Of a stretch of 64,000 nucleotides of DNA, positions 47,179 to 59,812 are shown in pieces; the stretch's first letter is position 1; each line of letters begins with the position of its first letter. A program made the position numbers and the translations under genes. The notes beneath the pieces are model-generated. The model saw only the letters and a program-made list of their open reading frames with translations, was not told the origin of the DNA and searched no databases. Source of the stretch: Epiperipatus broadwayi (lineage: Eukaryota > Onychophora > Udeonychophora > Euonychophora > Peripatidae); assembly GCA_028023455.1 (NCBI GenBank), contig JAQFVV010006255.1:5814501-5878500 (forward strand), given 5' to 3'.

Positions 47179-47466
47179 AGAGAGCATACCAATAGCTCAA
47201 ATTAAGCTCTTAATTGATAAGTGTAATAAGAGAAAATATTTAAAATCTCTATCCGAAAAACTCTTATCCCCAGACCAATTGGTTTTGAGGTATGGCTCAC
47301 CTCAGTGAAAAGCTAGAATTTTCAGACACTAGATCTAAAATATCCCAAAACCCATAATCTCAAAACCAATTGGTCTGGGGATGAGTTTTTTGGAGAGAGA
47401 TCTTAAATATTTTCTTTTACCGCACTTGTCAATTAAGAGCTTGTTTGAGCTATTGGTACACTCTCT
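47179..47466. mobile_element. 288-bp foldback MITE-like repeat
   Basis: The left arm 47,179-47,292 (AGAGAGCATACCAATAGCTC ... CCAATTGGTTTTGAG) is the reverse complement of 47,355-47,466 with scattered mismatches. The loop is about 60 bp. No clear target duplication and no open frame. Confidence 0.75.
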
Positions 47467-47949
47467 GTTTTACATTTTTGTAAATATAAGCTTATAAAAG
47501 CAATGTCACTTTATATATGACTTACTTTATTGATAATAACAAAATAAAACAGAATAAAATTATGATATAGAGATCCAATAAAATTTTAAAGAATTGGCTA
47601 TATATCACAACAATATATAGAATAAATAAAACAAACCCTGTACAACTATATATTACCTTATATAATTTTCCATTGATTTTTAATTGACAGTTATTAACTA
47701 AATTTGTTGGAAGTTTTATAAATATTTATACAGTTATTTATGTTTAATATGTTTCATATACACTGTATTTGTTTTCTTTTTGGATCTTTCAATTAAGTAA
47801 TGATAAAATGTTATTGCTAAGTCATAATACAAATATATTTAACATTATAAAACATAAATAAAAATAGTTATTTTTTTCTTTCTTTCTTAAGTTGTTAATT
47901 TTTTTTTCCTTTCTTAAATCAATTGCATGTTTTGAATAAATGAATGTTA
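47467..47949. other. No assignable feature
   Basis: AT-rich, nothing recognised. Confidence 0.45.
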
Positions 47950-48050
47950 CCAATTTAAGACGAAAGGGAAAATCACTTAGTGGTTAGCACATTTAACTAA
48001 CATGCCTATAATGGGACGTTCTAGTGTGGGCTAGGTGAGTCTTGAAATTA
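47950..48050 (+). mobile_element. tRNA-like SINE fragment
   Basis: AATCACTTAGTGGTTAGCAC resembles an A-box in a tRNA-like head; a TAACTAACATGCC anticodon-arm-like part and GGACGTTCTAGTGTGGGC (poor B-box) follow. Weak, but the spacing is right. Confidence 0.35.
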
Positions 48051-48820
48051 TTTTAGCATTAGAATGTTTATTTCATATTGCTGGTCTGTAGCTAATTATT
48101 ATGTGGTAAATACTAATTAGTTACGTATCAAAGGGAGCTTGAAAGTCTGTGTTCAAATCTACTCTAATTATATATTAACTAGTTAGTAAATTTCCCACAT
48201 TAATCTGAATTGGTTAGCTGAAAATAGTTGGTTAGTTTCATGGAAGGTTATGTGATATTCAAGTATCAGCTTTCATATATGAGCTTTGATCTACAAGATA
48301 TGAGCTCACCAGTATAGTGTAAAATATTAGACTAATTATTATCAACTTCAATGTTAATCATGAGCTACAATATTATGAAAGAGCAATCATTGTTGTGTGT
48401 GTGTATATATATGACAACAACAATAAAATTAAACATATATTAAGTATAGGAATCATTATATTAACACTAATCATAATCAATGTTCAGGGTTGTCATAATA
48501 AAATATATAAATAAAGTATACAGACTTTAAAAATAACATTAGCATGATCTAAATAATTGAAGAAATAATTATATAGATGTATACACACACGTCCAAATAC
48601 CAATCTAGTCCCAAGTTAATTTGGGATAGCAATCAACCTTGCTAAGTTTAAGTGAATGCTAAGTTTAAGTGAACGCAATGTTAAAAAAAGAGAAAGATTT
48701 GATGAAAATTCTACAATACACTTAGATAATTCTGATTTTGATATACTTACAATTATCAAATATTATTTCCATAGATACAGATATATGAATTGTAAGTGCC
48801 CTTTATTACTACTGCACACA

Positions 48821-48868
48821 CACGTATATATATATATATATGTATATGGATATATATATATATATATA
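48821..48868. repeat. (TA)n microsatellite
   Basis: Two blocks of TA dinucleotides separated by TGTATATGGA, next to a CA run. Confidence 0.85.
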
Positions 48869-49079
48869 CGAATATGAGCACACATATATGCATGTATATT
48901 ACAAAATATCCCACACTAATTTATAATATATAAATAGTGAATGACCTTAAATATACATATATGTTTATAAATTTGCACACATGCTGTATACACTAATATA
49001 CATATATTTCAATTCTTAATATTAACTTGTTTTTAATTGTATTTTTATATTGGACTATTTCCATTATCTAATATGCATA

Positions 49080-49540
49080 TAGAATGTCTTTAGAAAAAAT
49101 TAACTTTATTTAAATATTCAAAATACATTCAACTGTTAGTAATAGCACATCAAACAGATTAGTATATGCATAATATTTCGAGAGGTATTTAGTCTCCCCT
49201 CTTCTTTAGGTGTTGCTGGTCTGATTAGTGACAGTACTTTGGCAGGTTGGCTGTTGGTTAGAGCATTACCTTAAAATTCAATATCAAGAATCTAACAAAT
49301 CCCATGCTAGTACTGTCACTGGTCAGGTCAGCAACACCTGAAGAAGAGGGGAGAATAATACCTCTTGAAACGTTGTGCATATACTAACTTGTTCAATGTG
49401 CTATCACTAACAGTTGAATGTATTTGGAATATTTAAGGTAAATTTTTCTAAAGATATTCAATAGACATATTAGATGATGGACATAGTCCAATATAAAAAT
49501 ACAACTAGAACACTATCATCACAAACCTTCAGGAATGCTT
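49080..49540. repeat. Foldback with tRNA-like centre and hammerhead-like arms, copy 2
   Basis: Mirrors around about 49,255. The right arm keeps CTGAAGA (49,338-49,344), an AGAGG/CCTCT stem and GAAAC (49,367-49,371) followed by GTT and GTGCAT, where GTG can pair with the preceding CAC. The left arm has CTAAAGA and GAAAT. The centre has TTGGCTGTTGGTTAGAGC (A-box-like), but the B-box is lost. The stem I pairing is only three base pairs, so ribozyme status is uncertain. Confidence 0.6.
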
Positions 49541-50309
49541 TTAATTTATTTTTAATAATATTGACCTAATTGAAAATCTGGGGTTTTATTGTCATTAGCA
49601 TAAAAGCTGCCTTACAGTAAAAAAAATATGACTACTTTTTAATTAAAGACAAAAGTTTTTATTATAAAGAAATATTATTTAACAGCTTTGAAAGTTTGTT
49701 TTAAAGCTTATTTTCTTTTGTTCTTTTCTTCTAAAATTTCAGCTTTATGAAACTTATTCCATTGGAATTTTTTTAAAGCCAATTTATTCAAAGAGTGTTT
49801 AACAAATGGAAGTTACTTTTCTATTTTATGCAGTAGAGAAATAAACTTTTCTTACATTTTATTAATATTAAAATTAATTTTATTAATAATATCTCTGTAG
49901 AAGCATTTTACTCAGCAGCAAATTTCTTATACCTGCACTTCCTATGTAGGTATCATGGCTTTACATATAAATATATTCTTCAATGAAATTATTTTTTAAC
50001 ACTATATATATTTATATTATCAGTTTGTGCTTTCATAAATGTTTATCAGATTGTTTTATAGATTTCCAGTATGATGTGCCCTGGTTAACAGATATGAGAT
50101 AAATTCTGGTATTCCTTAACCCAGTTTAATGTTCTTAATCTCCAAACTTCAAGTACAGCAAATGTTGTTTGTTGCACACATATTGGGTTATAAGACATCA
50201 TAGAGAAGCAATACCACTATACTTTACCAGGAGCTTAAAGTCAACAAATGTGGAGACTAATAATAACTGCTGTTTTTAAGCTGTCCTTTTTTTCTAATTA
50301 AGATGAACC

Positions 50310-50390
50310 TACTATTGCCCTGCATGGTTTAGTTCAGTGATGGAGTATCAAACTCTAGATCCTTGGATTGAATCAAATGGACATTTCCAA
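50310..50390 (+). mobile_element. tRNA-like SINE fragment
   Basis: GTTTAGTTCAGTGATGGAGTA (A-box-like), ACTCTAGATCC and TTGGATTGAATC (B-box-like) in tRNA order. A related piece occurs in reverse near 51,350-51,420. Confidence 0.4.
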
Positions 50391-51349
50391 TGTTCAAACT
50401 TCTTATGAACTCCTAAGCAAATCAGCTATTTGATTTATTTTTACTCTACTATTTAAAGTAAATATTATAAAATATACAAAAATTTATAAGCAGTGGATTA
50501 AGTACATCATTTTCTTCTTAATTAAAAAAAAAAGATTACAATAGTATTATGTTTTTTTTTTAAAGTTATATTAATCAAAATCAAAAATACTTCCTTAATA
50601 TAAAAAAGTTCATTCCTAATTTTTTAAGTATAAATACATTATAATTAAGTTAATAATTAAATATTTGTTCTGCAAAAAAACTTCCTTGTTATAGTCAAAA
50701 ATATATATATATTTTTTGTTATATTAAAAATCTTTAAATTTTATCAAAATCAATAATAAGTCAAATAAAATATTTTATTAAATAATGACCTTTTGTATTA
50801 TTAATTTAAAATCATTTATAGTATTAAAAAAATCCAAGAAATATTTTTACTTAATCAATATTTAAGTCATCTCATTTTGTCTGAGTTCATTTTTCCTTTA
50901 AACTTTAAATATATATGCACACATACACATTATCAAGGTTACACATTTACTGTGTCATGTACCATAAGATTAATCTATCTAAATATATAATTGTTATTTT
51001 TATTTAGTTTTATACTATTGGCAAAAATATTCATTTTGTGTGAATGTAATATAAGGTCTAGGTTAGCCTTTTCCATAAAAAAGCATAAATGAAAATAATT
51101 TTTAGGCACCAAAAATCTCTCAATAATAAAGCTTAAAGTCTTTTACGAAATGATAATAAAGATCAACAAATTACGTTTGAAAATATTCAATTTAATCCAA
51201 CCGATTTTAAAAAATTGTTAACACCCAAACATAAATATATATATGTCAATATTAAATAAAAATACTATTACAATTTTGTTACAATTTTAACAAATAAATA
51301 AAAGCATAGTTTATTTCTCAGGAAATCATATGGCATTCAAATACTGGAA
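50391..51349. other. No assignable feature
   Basis: AT-rich, low complexity; a possible faint continuation of the long duplication. Confidence 0.4.
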
Positions 51350-51420
51350 TTTGAGCCAAAGGCCTTTAGCTCTTTAGACAATTATTCCACCACTGAACTT
51401 AAATCAGATAAAGTAAATAA
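51350..51420 (-). mobile_element. tRNA-like SINE fragment, minus strand
   Basis: The minus strand reads AGTTCAGTGGTGGAATAATT (A-box-like), then AGAGCTAAAGGCC and TTTGGCTCAAATTCC (B-box-like). Same family of tRNA-like heads as 50,310-50,390. Confidence 0.4.
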
Positions 51421-52009
51421 TTATCAAATAGTTAGTTACATGAAAGGTCATCTGATGTTCAAGAACTGGAAGTTTCACTCTACCAGTATTTTCAATTATG
51501 CCGGGCCAAATTTTAATAATAACCAATACATGATGAAAAATAAAGATATATTAATATCATAAATAAATATAACTTCATTAAACATTTTCACCTTATTTAA
51601 ATTTTATTTGGTGGATTCATATTTATATTGAGGCCCAGGTGTTTTGTATATTCTGCACCTCCATAGCAAGTTCTGTTTAATACTAAATGAATTTATTATA
51701 AAAGTAAAACACAATAGAATGATATCAATTTTTAAGAATGGGAGAAATCATGATTGATTTGAACTGTGATCCATATAGTAATTATTTTTTGATATATTTA
51801 GAATAATCTGAATAAAGAATACTGAATTAAGCTTAAATTTATTTATTGCAAACTTGATTAATAAAATGTCACTTTATTATATTTCTAATACCAAATTACA
51901 TTTGAACATATAACTTAATCATTAATTCTTTGCTATAACTGCTTTCAATGTTATAACATTCTAAAATGTGAATTAGCAAAAATCATAATTGCTAGGATTA
52001 GTACTCGTT
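51421..52009. other. No assignable feature
   Basis: AT-rich, nothing recognised. Confidence 0.45.
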
Positions 52010-54795
52010 TTAGTAGGATATTTATTATCATTACTACAGGATGATGGTCTCTCTAAGTTCAATCCAGTTTCTCTGATCCACAGCCTTTTTTTTACACCAC
52101 ACCAAAAAACTACTTCATTCATGTCTCACATGGTTTTTTCCTAGATCTTTTACAATTTCTCAGGACCCAGTTCAAGACTTCGACTATCTATATATAATCA
52201 TCGAGTGGTCTGAAATTTTTACAATGCCTGTCTGTTAAATGTCCAAATCCCAGGCTCATAATTGATAAAACAGTTCTATTAAAAAGTTTCCTTTTCAAAA
52301 GCATAGACTTATTTCCTTTTAATAATAAACTATTTCTACTAAAAGCATTTTAGCAAAGTTTAATTCTACGATTAATTTCATCCATTATGTTTTCATCTGC
52401 ACTATCTTCTAATTATGATTATCAATCTTTATTTTCTTCTAAGAATATCCATTGAATATTATTTTAATCTTTTTAATATTTATTTTTAGTCCTACTTTTA
52501 CCTGATAATTCTTTAATATTTTCTAAAGCTCTGAAGCATTATTTTCAAAAACAACCACCCATCTGCAAAATCTAGATGATTTAAACAATCTCCATGTACT
52601 TTTATTCCCTTAGTTTTTTACTTTAATCCACAAAATATTTCTTGTACAACTATCATCCTATCATATACTATTGTAATATTAATCTTCTGAGTGTATAATA
52701 TAATCGGATCATTTAAGTATTCTTCAGAATAAGGCAATATTCTGGGTCTATATACAATGGTTCAAGGTACTAATCATTATGGAAATGCTTATAAAATCCA
52801 ATGTCTTATTCTAATCTACAAATCCAAAGCATGCTACTTATATTCATTTCTATAACTTTGTTCAGTATTTAAATGTGCTCCATTGTAACTTTTAAATCCA
52901 ACTTGTTCTTTTGGTTGTTTTGAATCCAAAGTTTGTTGTTGGAAAATTGTAATTATCTTGGTAAAGATTTCATATAGAATTGATAGAAACTGATAGATCT
53001 GCAATTTCTAATATATATTTTTAATCATGTTTTGTAAACTTCAATATTATTACTGCATTCTTTCCAATCATCTAATATATCTTTATAATTTAAATATTTG
53101 GTATGTAGTTCATAATTTTTCTATTTTTTTATCTGCCTTTTTAAGATATCAATAATAATTCCATCATTTGCTAGAACATTTCTTCATAAATGTAATTGTA
53201 TATCTCTTCATTTAAAGTGCTTGGAATTAAATAGTAGTAATTGTTTTATATTATTAGATAATTCTTTAGTCTTCCATACATTTCATGATGTCATCTCTAT
53301 TTTTATTAATTGTTCTATCTTCTTATTGCTGAAACAACTGTTTTTCCAATATCTAAATACTGTTTCATACTTTTGGAATTTTTATTTTCTTCTATAGTTT
53401 TTCTTGTCAATCATTATTAATCTTTTTTTTTTTTTTTTACCATACTACAAGTATGGATCATTTTTAAATATGTTTGTATTTTTTCCTTTTTTCATTCATT
53501 GATACTGGTGAAATGCTGTTTTTTTTTTAGCAGCTATCTTTGTTACAATTCTCATTAAAATATCAATTATGTTCTTATTGATTTCAGTTAAGTTTAAACA
53601 AACTTCAAAGTCTATCAGTATTTTCAAAGCAATTAGGAAATTCTAATTTAAATATGCTGAAGTGATTTGAAGGATATGAATACCTACTGCCAATATTATC
53701 TTTTCTAAAAATATTAATCTCTTTAGTTTTCTGTTAACACACAATTCATTAATCAATGATTACCCACTATGATTAATCTATTAAAATCATTAAATCTAGA
53801 AATACATATTCAAAATATAATCTAATACTGGTGTATCTTCATTTGAATGTTTCAATGTCCATTTTTGATTGATATTTTTTTCTAATTCAAAATTAATACT
53901 ATACATTTGGCTTCCTTTTTTTTTTTTTTTTTTTATAAATTCCACTAATCTGTTTCTTTTTCATTTCTATCACCATAAAGAAATTTACTCACAGAACTTT
54001 CATCTTTCAATTATTTTCTAATTCTAGCACTAAAGTTTCCTATGACAATTTTAAAATGTTATTTGGTATTATAAAAAACCTTTTATACATTTATATAAAA
54101 ACCCTCTACTTCTTTATGGTAATGAGAATTTATTGGGGTATAAACCTGAATTATATCCATTTGATATCATTTAAAATGAATAACTATTTTTGCCATTCCG
54201 TTTGATATATCATCAATTATATAGTTCTATTTTTTATTTATAATAAATCCCACTCCACTTCTAATTTCACAAAATCCAACAATGTCTCATTTAACATTAA
54301 ACAGTTCTTCTGATTCCTGTAATTTTTCTTCATTTGAAAGTGATCTGTAGTTTTAGGTAGTTAAATAAAGTCATTATTGAATGACAGCCTGGGTCCACCA
54401 TCTTTGTCTCTACTCACCAAGTGCTGCCTTGGGTAATGATTTTATAACTTATTGGGAATAAGTGCCATAATTTAATTGTCTCATGATTGTAAATATCAAA
54501 AAAAAAAATCATTCACATACATTTATAGTGCCTTCAAGAAAACTCAACTGATTCACTTAAAAGTTGTCAGGCAACTGAAAAGAAAAATCATAATCTCTTG
54601 GTCTGAAAGTGAACTCATCATGTTAGCTGATGCATGTTGATAATCAACTCATCCATGTATGTTTACTATATGAATAATCATAAAGTAATAATAGCAGTAA
54701 AATCAAGAATGTATATAATGAACCTTATGAATTTATTTTGCTTGGTTCTTTTAAGTTCTCAAATAGCATCAAAGAGTTTAATTAAATAATAAACT
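52010..54795 (-). mobile_element. RTE-like LINE, near full length, ancient
   Basis: The minus strand matches the RTE LINE along its length. The 3' end at 52,030-52,080 reads GGATTGAACTTAGAGAGACC...ATCATCCTG, the tail domain lies near 52,290-52,400 (GATGAAATTAATCGTAGAATT), the 5' ORF start is at about 54,330-54,480, and the leader runs to about 54,795 with the extra segment also seen at 300-415. There is no open frame of note. It retains the leader that the 6,849 copy lacks. Confidence 0.75.
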
Positions 54796-54849
54796 TTTTG
54801 CAGTCAATATTATTATCATTATCATCAAAGGCAATGTCTTGATATTGCA

Positions 54850-56080
54850 GCCACATTGTTTTGTCTTCAGTAATTCATTTAATATTTACATATGAAAAAC
54901 ATTCATTTTTCACCTGTCATATTTTTAATACATGATATTCTTAGTCTGCTTCTTAGCCTTCTTTCTAAAATTTTGTCTTCCAAAATATTTTGTAAAAACC
55001 TGTTATGTCTTAAAATATGACCAAAAACTTAGAATCTTTCTCATTTATATCACATTCAGTAGTCTTCTTTTTATTACCAATTCTATTAATATTTGATCAA
55101 TAGTTTTCCATCTAATTCAGTCTAGTTAATCTTCATCAAAACCACATTTTTATTCCTTCCAATTGTTTTCTTTCTTGTTTTCCCTAGGACTATATTTTAC
55201 AACAATATATCAATATATTCCAAATGAAAGTTTTAATAAATTTCATTCTATTTTTTGCACCAATATTTTATTTAATAGTAAACTTTTTTTTAATTTTGAA
55301 AAGCATGTTTTGCTAACATTCTTTTTGTTGTCATCACCAGATAAGATTTCCTATTCATTTAGAATCTTCTTTGCAAAATCATTCTTAATGATATTGTTTT
55401 TCTAGTTTCTCCTCCAGGTCTAAAACCATACTGATCTTCATCCAAATTATCATCTATTTTCTTTTGTATTCTATTTTTAATTATTATGAGTAAAATCTTC
55501 AAGACATGAGATAGTAAAGCTACTGTTGTATAATTTGTGCATTTATTTGCCTTCTCTTTTTTTGGAAATCAATAGTTTTTGTAATCATAAAATCAAATGA
55601 TATTATACCTTTTTTATAACATCCTGCTATCACATCAAATAATTTATTTTTAATGACATCACCACAATTTTTAAAAAAATTCAATTGGAATATCATCTAT
55701 ACCAGATGTCTTATTACTTTTTATCTTAGTAATTGCAAAATCAAATTCTTCTCTTGTTATTACAGTTCATTCTCATCAATTATATTTTTATCTTCTATAT
55801 AATTTCACATATTTATATTTATTATTTCTTCTCCTTTATATAAATCTTCAGTATACTTTTCCCAGCTATCATACATTTTCTTGTTTTCAAAAAATATCCT
55901 TGATGCTTTATTCTTAACATTACTAAATATTCTTTGTTTATAATTCAACATTTTGATGTTTTTTATATATCTGTTTAAGCTTTCCAATATTATATGCTGT
56001 TTCTTGTATTTATCATATTCATCTATTTTGCTTTCTCACCTTTGCAATTTGTTATTAAAATTTTGACTAATTTATATTGA
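54850..56080 (-). pseudogene. Second LINE type, RT and C-terminal part, minus strand
   Basis: The minus strand at about 55,560-55,380 reads ...LLSHVLKILLIII..RIQKKIDDNLDEDQYGFRPGGETRK, an RT fingers/palm segment with the QYGFRxGxxTR signature. At about 55,010-54,920 it reads KILERRLRSRLRISCIKNMTGEK, close to the final domain of the LINE at 34,845-35,670. Broken throughout. It lies directly 5' of the RTE copy on the same strand. Confidence 0.65.
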
Positions 56081-56319
56081 TATTTATATTATATCTAGGT
56101 TAATTTTTAAAAAATTAAATCCAATATTTCTTAGGTATTAATATTACTTTTTCCAATACTTTAGTTGCTGTTGTCTTTATGCATATTTTAATATTTTTCC
56201 ATCACATATTGTCAATAAAAAACAACCAATAACATAGTAATTTCCATATATCTTATTTAATATATTTTTATTTGAATAAAATGAATTAAAATGTACATAA
56301 ATTTTGTAATTACTGATAC
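56081..56319. other. No assignable feature
   Basis: Short AT-rich spacer. Confidence 0.4.
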
Positions 56320-56470
56320 TTCAAAAACAAGGCTTGCTGATCTTGGGTTATAGCTGGAGGACCTAAATTGTAGTAGCATAACTAGAACTTTAATACCATC
56401 CTGAAAAATTTGCTATGGATGTTTTCAAAAGCAAAGCAAAGAAAACAAATAAAAATAAGCCTTTGTGCCT
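56320..56470 (+). repeat. Interspersed repeat shared with 36,440-36,630
   Basis: CTTGCTGATCTTGGG, AGCTGGAGGACCTAAATTG, TTTAATACCATCCTG and AAATTTGCTATGGATG align with the 36.5-kb copy in the same orientation. Confidence 0.5.
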
Positions 56471-56849
56471 AATATTTATTTATTTGTGTATTGTATTCAT
56501 CTAAGAATATTTTTGCATATATCATAACTGAAATATGAATATTAGATTAAATTTAATATTGTTATCTTCAGTTGTTTTTGTTACATAGAATGTATTTACA
56601 ATATTTTGGTGATGAGGAGAAAGTTGGTTCCATAGCAGGGAGCAAAGAATGCAATGAGCTCAGGTAGCATAAATAATACATTGAACTAGTTGTTATATTT
56701 TGAAATTATATTTAAAAATAATTTAACATTATTTCCAAATTTGATAATATCTTTATGTACTTTTTAAAATAATACTATTATAACATCATATGATCACTAT
56801 TTCCTATGCTTATATAGTATTAAATTCTTTATATGGTAATGTCATCCAG

Positions 56850-57915
56850 TGCAAGCTTTAATAAAAGGTTTGTGTGTAAAATCCCTATGTAGTGCCTATT
56901 CATCCAGTATTTTCAGACTAATTTACAGCTTGTGGCTTTCATCAATGAGAATTCTTGAATCTGAGAGCCCTGCATCTAGATCTTAGGATCTAATGCAGTG
57001 GTCCCCAACCTTTTTACACTTAAGAGCACACTCTATAATACTCGCTAGGTGGCGGCACCATTTATTTTTTCAATGTAAATTTATAGTTGGATATTGTTAA
57101 TAATACGCATAATGTACAAAAAAATATTTATTCCAAAAATAAAATTTTAACATTTGAATACAATATAATACAATAATTTATAAGAAATTTTAAAAATTAA
57201 ATTTATTTGCACCAGATAAATAATTTTTTATCATGTTCGGATAGTGGCGGGAACACGTAAAATTGTCTGCGGGTACCATGGTACCCGCGGGCATAGGTTG
57301 AGGACCCGATCTAATGCAACCCTCCAGCAGCCACTTTTTACCTATTTAGTTTACTACAAATCTATGATCACAAGATGAAAACACAATAATGTTTTTGATC
57401 CAAGCTCATTTGCTTGTATAGTCATATAGATCTGAACCCAGTTCAGTATCTACATTTTGGTGTCTTTGGTTTTTTAAAAACTATAGTCATCATTACTCTA
57501 TGGACAGTATTGGTATGAAAACACAATAACACCACATGATGCCATTATCTATGCTTACACAAGCTATGGTTTTTGAAAAAAAACAAGACACCAAAATGTA
57601 TAGATACTAAATTGGATTCAGATTTGTATGACTATACAAGTGAATGAGCTTGGATTGAAAACCTTGTGTTTTCCTCTTTGGATTATAGCTTTATAATTAA
57701 CTAAAGAAATAAAAGGTGACTGCTGGAGGATTGTATTAGATTCTAAAATCTAAGCGCAGTACTCTCATATCCAAGGATCCTTGCTGATGAAAGTCACAGG
57801 CTAGAAACTAGTCTGGGAATATTGGAAGAGTAGGCACTAGATAGGGATTTTATACACAAACCTTTTGCATCCATTGATTACTAAGGCTTGTACTGGGTGG
57901 CACTGATATATGGAG
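56850..57915. repeat. Family B repeats in head-to-head foldback
   Basis: 56,870-57,500 carries a minus-strand family B unit (CATCAATGAGAATTC near a decayed hammerhead TTGATGA; AATGCAACCCTCCAGCAGCC; ATGAAAACACAATAATG), and 57,545-57,915 a plus-strand unit that mirrors it. The centre is at about 57,520. The plus unit keeps CTGATGA (57,784-57,790) and GAAAC (57,804-57,808) but has a poor stem II. A hAT-like MITE splits the minus unit at 56,996-57,308. Confidence 0.7.
56996..57308. mobile_element. hAT-like MITE, 313 bp, with 8-bp target duplication
   Basis: The left end CAGTGGTCCCCAACC and the right end (reverse complement) CGGGTCCTCAACC are hAT-type termini. ATCTAATG is repeated on both sides (56,988-56,995 and 57,309-57,316). 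The uninterrupted site GGATCTAATGCAACCCTCC exists in the family B copy at 16,735-16,755 (minus), confirming the insertion. A perfect 20-bp palindrome GCGGGTACCATGGTACCCGC lies at 57,269-57,288. No transposase. Confidence 0.85.
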
Positions 57916-59024
57916 AGTTTGCTACTGTGTAAATAATACTATTAATGGTTGCTTGATTAAGATCCTTTTCAAAATTAAAAAAAGAAAATCACGATGAGTA
58001 TGTTTCAAGAATGATTAAAAAATGTTTTCATATTAAGTATAAAATGAAATATGTAGCAATTTAGATTTAGAAGGTATCAAAAGGTTTTTTTGATTTAAAA
58101 GTATCAAAAGATTTTTTTTGTAACGAAAGACAAAAGAACATCTCGGTAAGAAATGAATAATGTTTTTTTTTTATTACTATTTTTATTTATTTATTATACA
58201 TTACTCTTAAAGAGAAATGTAATAAATTTTTAACGAAAGAGAACACAAAAATGTTGCACCCAGGTAGCACAAACTGGAACGGCCCGAGGGAACTTGAGTC
58301 ACAGGTACTAAATTATTGATTTTTATCTAAAATTTATTATTTCAAGTTTTCAACCTAATAATTATAAAAGATTAATTATTATTCAGTGCAAGTTAATCAT
58401 ATCATCGATGTTCACATAATTATTATAGGTGATGCAATATACTGTAATTTTTAATATAATAATTTGCTTCTGCACATACTAATGAAATAAAAATCGGTAC
58501 AAATTTTATATTCAAATATATTCAACACGTATATAAATATTACACAGAGTAAAAAATTTTAAAACAAATACTAACTCACCCTGCATTTTCGATACTGTAT
58601 ACCACGCTCATGGCGACTAATTTAAACTTTTTTATTCTGTGTAACATTTATATACGAGTTGGTTATTTACATATGGAACAGAGTTGGTGATTTATTTATA
58701 TATAAATAAGAATGCATGGCCCAAAATAGTATTTGTTACTTCAATTATTTCCATATATAATGCTTGTAAGTCATACTATTGCTCACCAGAAAATTCACAT
58801 GTAACACAGATTTAAAGACATTAAAAGTATATATGTAATAATATTAATAAACTATTGCCAACCAAAGTATTATAATTGCAAACAGATTTAGTATTTAATT
58901 CAAATAGAAATATTAAAAATGAAATATTAAATTTAAGATTGCAATATAAAGAAATTACTAAAAGAAACGAAGTATCAAAGTCGAATTAGAAAAAAGGAGA
59001 AAATATTGCTTTCTGATTTGCCTG
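57916..59024. other. Mostly unassigned; small inverted repeat at 58,525-58,662
   Basis: An ACGTATATAAATATTACACAGAGTAAAAAATTTTAAA-type segment at about 58,530-58,565 recurs inverted at about 58,622-58,660, forming a short foldback. The rest is AT-rich with no call. Confidence 0.45.
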
Positions 59025-59311
59025 ATTACATTGTAGAGATGTCTGCCCATCCTTGCAATTGTATTAAATGGATTATGTCCTGTACATGAGGGGTTCAGAT
59101 TGACTTTAGGTCAACATGGGTGTGACAAGAATCTCAGCCTCAGGGTGGTCTTTGAGCATTCAATCATCGGATTTTCAATTGGATGGACGGTTGAAGAGTT
59201 GGAGTGTGTAGTAGATTGGAGCCTGGCCATTAAAGTATGAAGATTGTCTATCTTAATATATATATATATCTGAGCACTTATAGTATATATGTGTGGGAGA
59301 TGATGATCTGG

Positions 59312-59355
59312 ACCAACTGATGATTGCTGGTTTAACATGAAATACGTATATTGGT
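59312..59355 (+). ncRNA. Type I hammerhead ribozyme, family C, first copy
   Basis: Stem I ACCAA (59,312-59,316) with TTGGT (59,351-59,355), five Watson-Crick pairs. CTGATGA at 59,317-59,323. Stem II weakened by one mismatch (TGCT/AACA). GAAA at 59,339-59,342. Stem III uses the palindrome ATACGTAT. Cleavage is predicted after A59,350. Confidence 0.65.
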
Positions 59356-59768
59356 GATTATTTATCTTTTCAGCATATATGTGCTTGAGTGTATCAGTGT
59401 TATTAGATAGAGTGGAGAGTGTTGGGTCATGTGAAACTCTGTGCTCATATACCCTATATATTGCATATATAGACACAGGAATATAATAAACCTGTGTTTC
59501 AGTTATTACATTGTATAGATGTCTGCCCATCCTTGCAATTGTATTAAATGGATTATGTCCTGTATATGTGGGATTCAGATTGACTTTAGGTCAACATGGG
59601 TGTGACAAGAATCTCGGCCTCAGGGTGGCATTCGAGCATTCCATCATCGGATTTTCAATTGGATGGACGGTTGAAGAGTTGGAGCCTGTCCATTAAAGTA
59701 TGAAGATTGTCTATCTTAATATATATCTGAGCACTTATAGTATATATGTGTGGGAGATGATGATTTGG

Positions 59769-59812
59769 ACCAACTGATGATTGCTGGTTTAGCATGAAAT
59801 ACGTATATTGGT
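59769..59812 (+). ncRNA. Type I hammerhead ribozyme, family C, second copy
   Basis: ACCAA (59,769-59,773), CTGATGA (59,774-59,780), stem II TGCT-GGTTT-AGCA (with a T-T at its base), GAAA (59,796-59,799), palindromic stem III, cleavage after A59,807, TTGGT (59,808-59,812). Better preserved than the first copy. The self-complementary stem III could favour dimeric cleavage. Confidence 0.7.

Larger units (their letters stand above)
48370..50290 (+). repeat. Long repeated segment, copy 2 (partner 41,640-45,440)
   Basis: Collinear with copy 1 but without its 41,880-43,640 insert. It includes the second tRNA-like foldback at 49,080-49,540. Confidence 0.5.

Noticed and set aside
55163-55405. An 80-codon plus-strand frame rich in F and L
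   Set aside because: It lies antisense to a decayed LINE RT, so it is a shadow frame.
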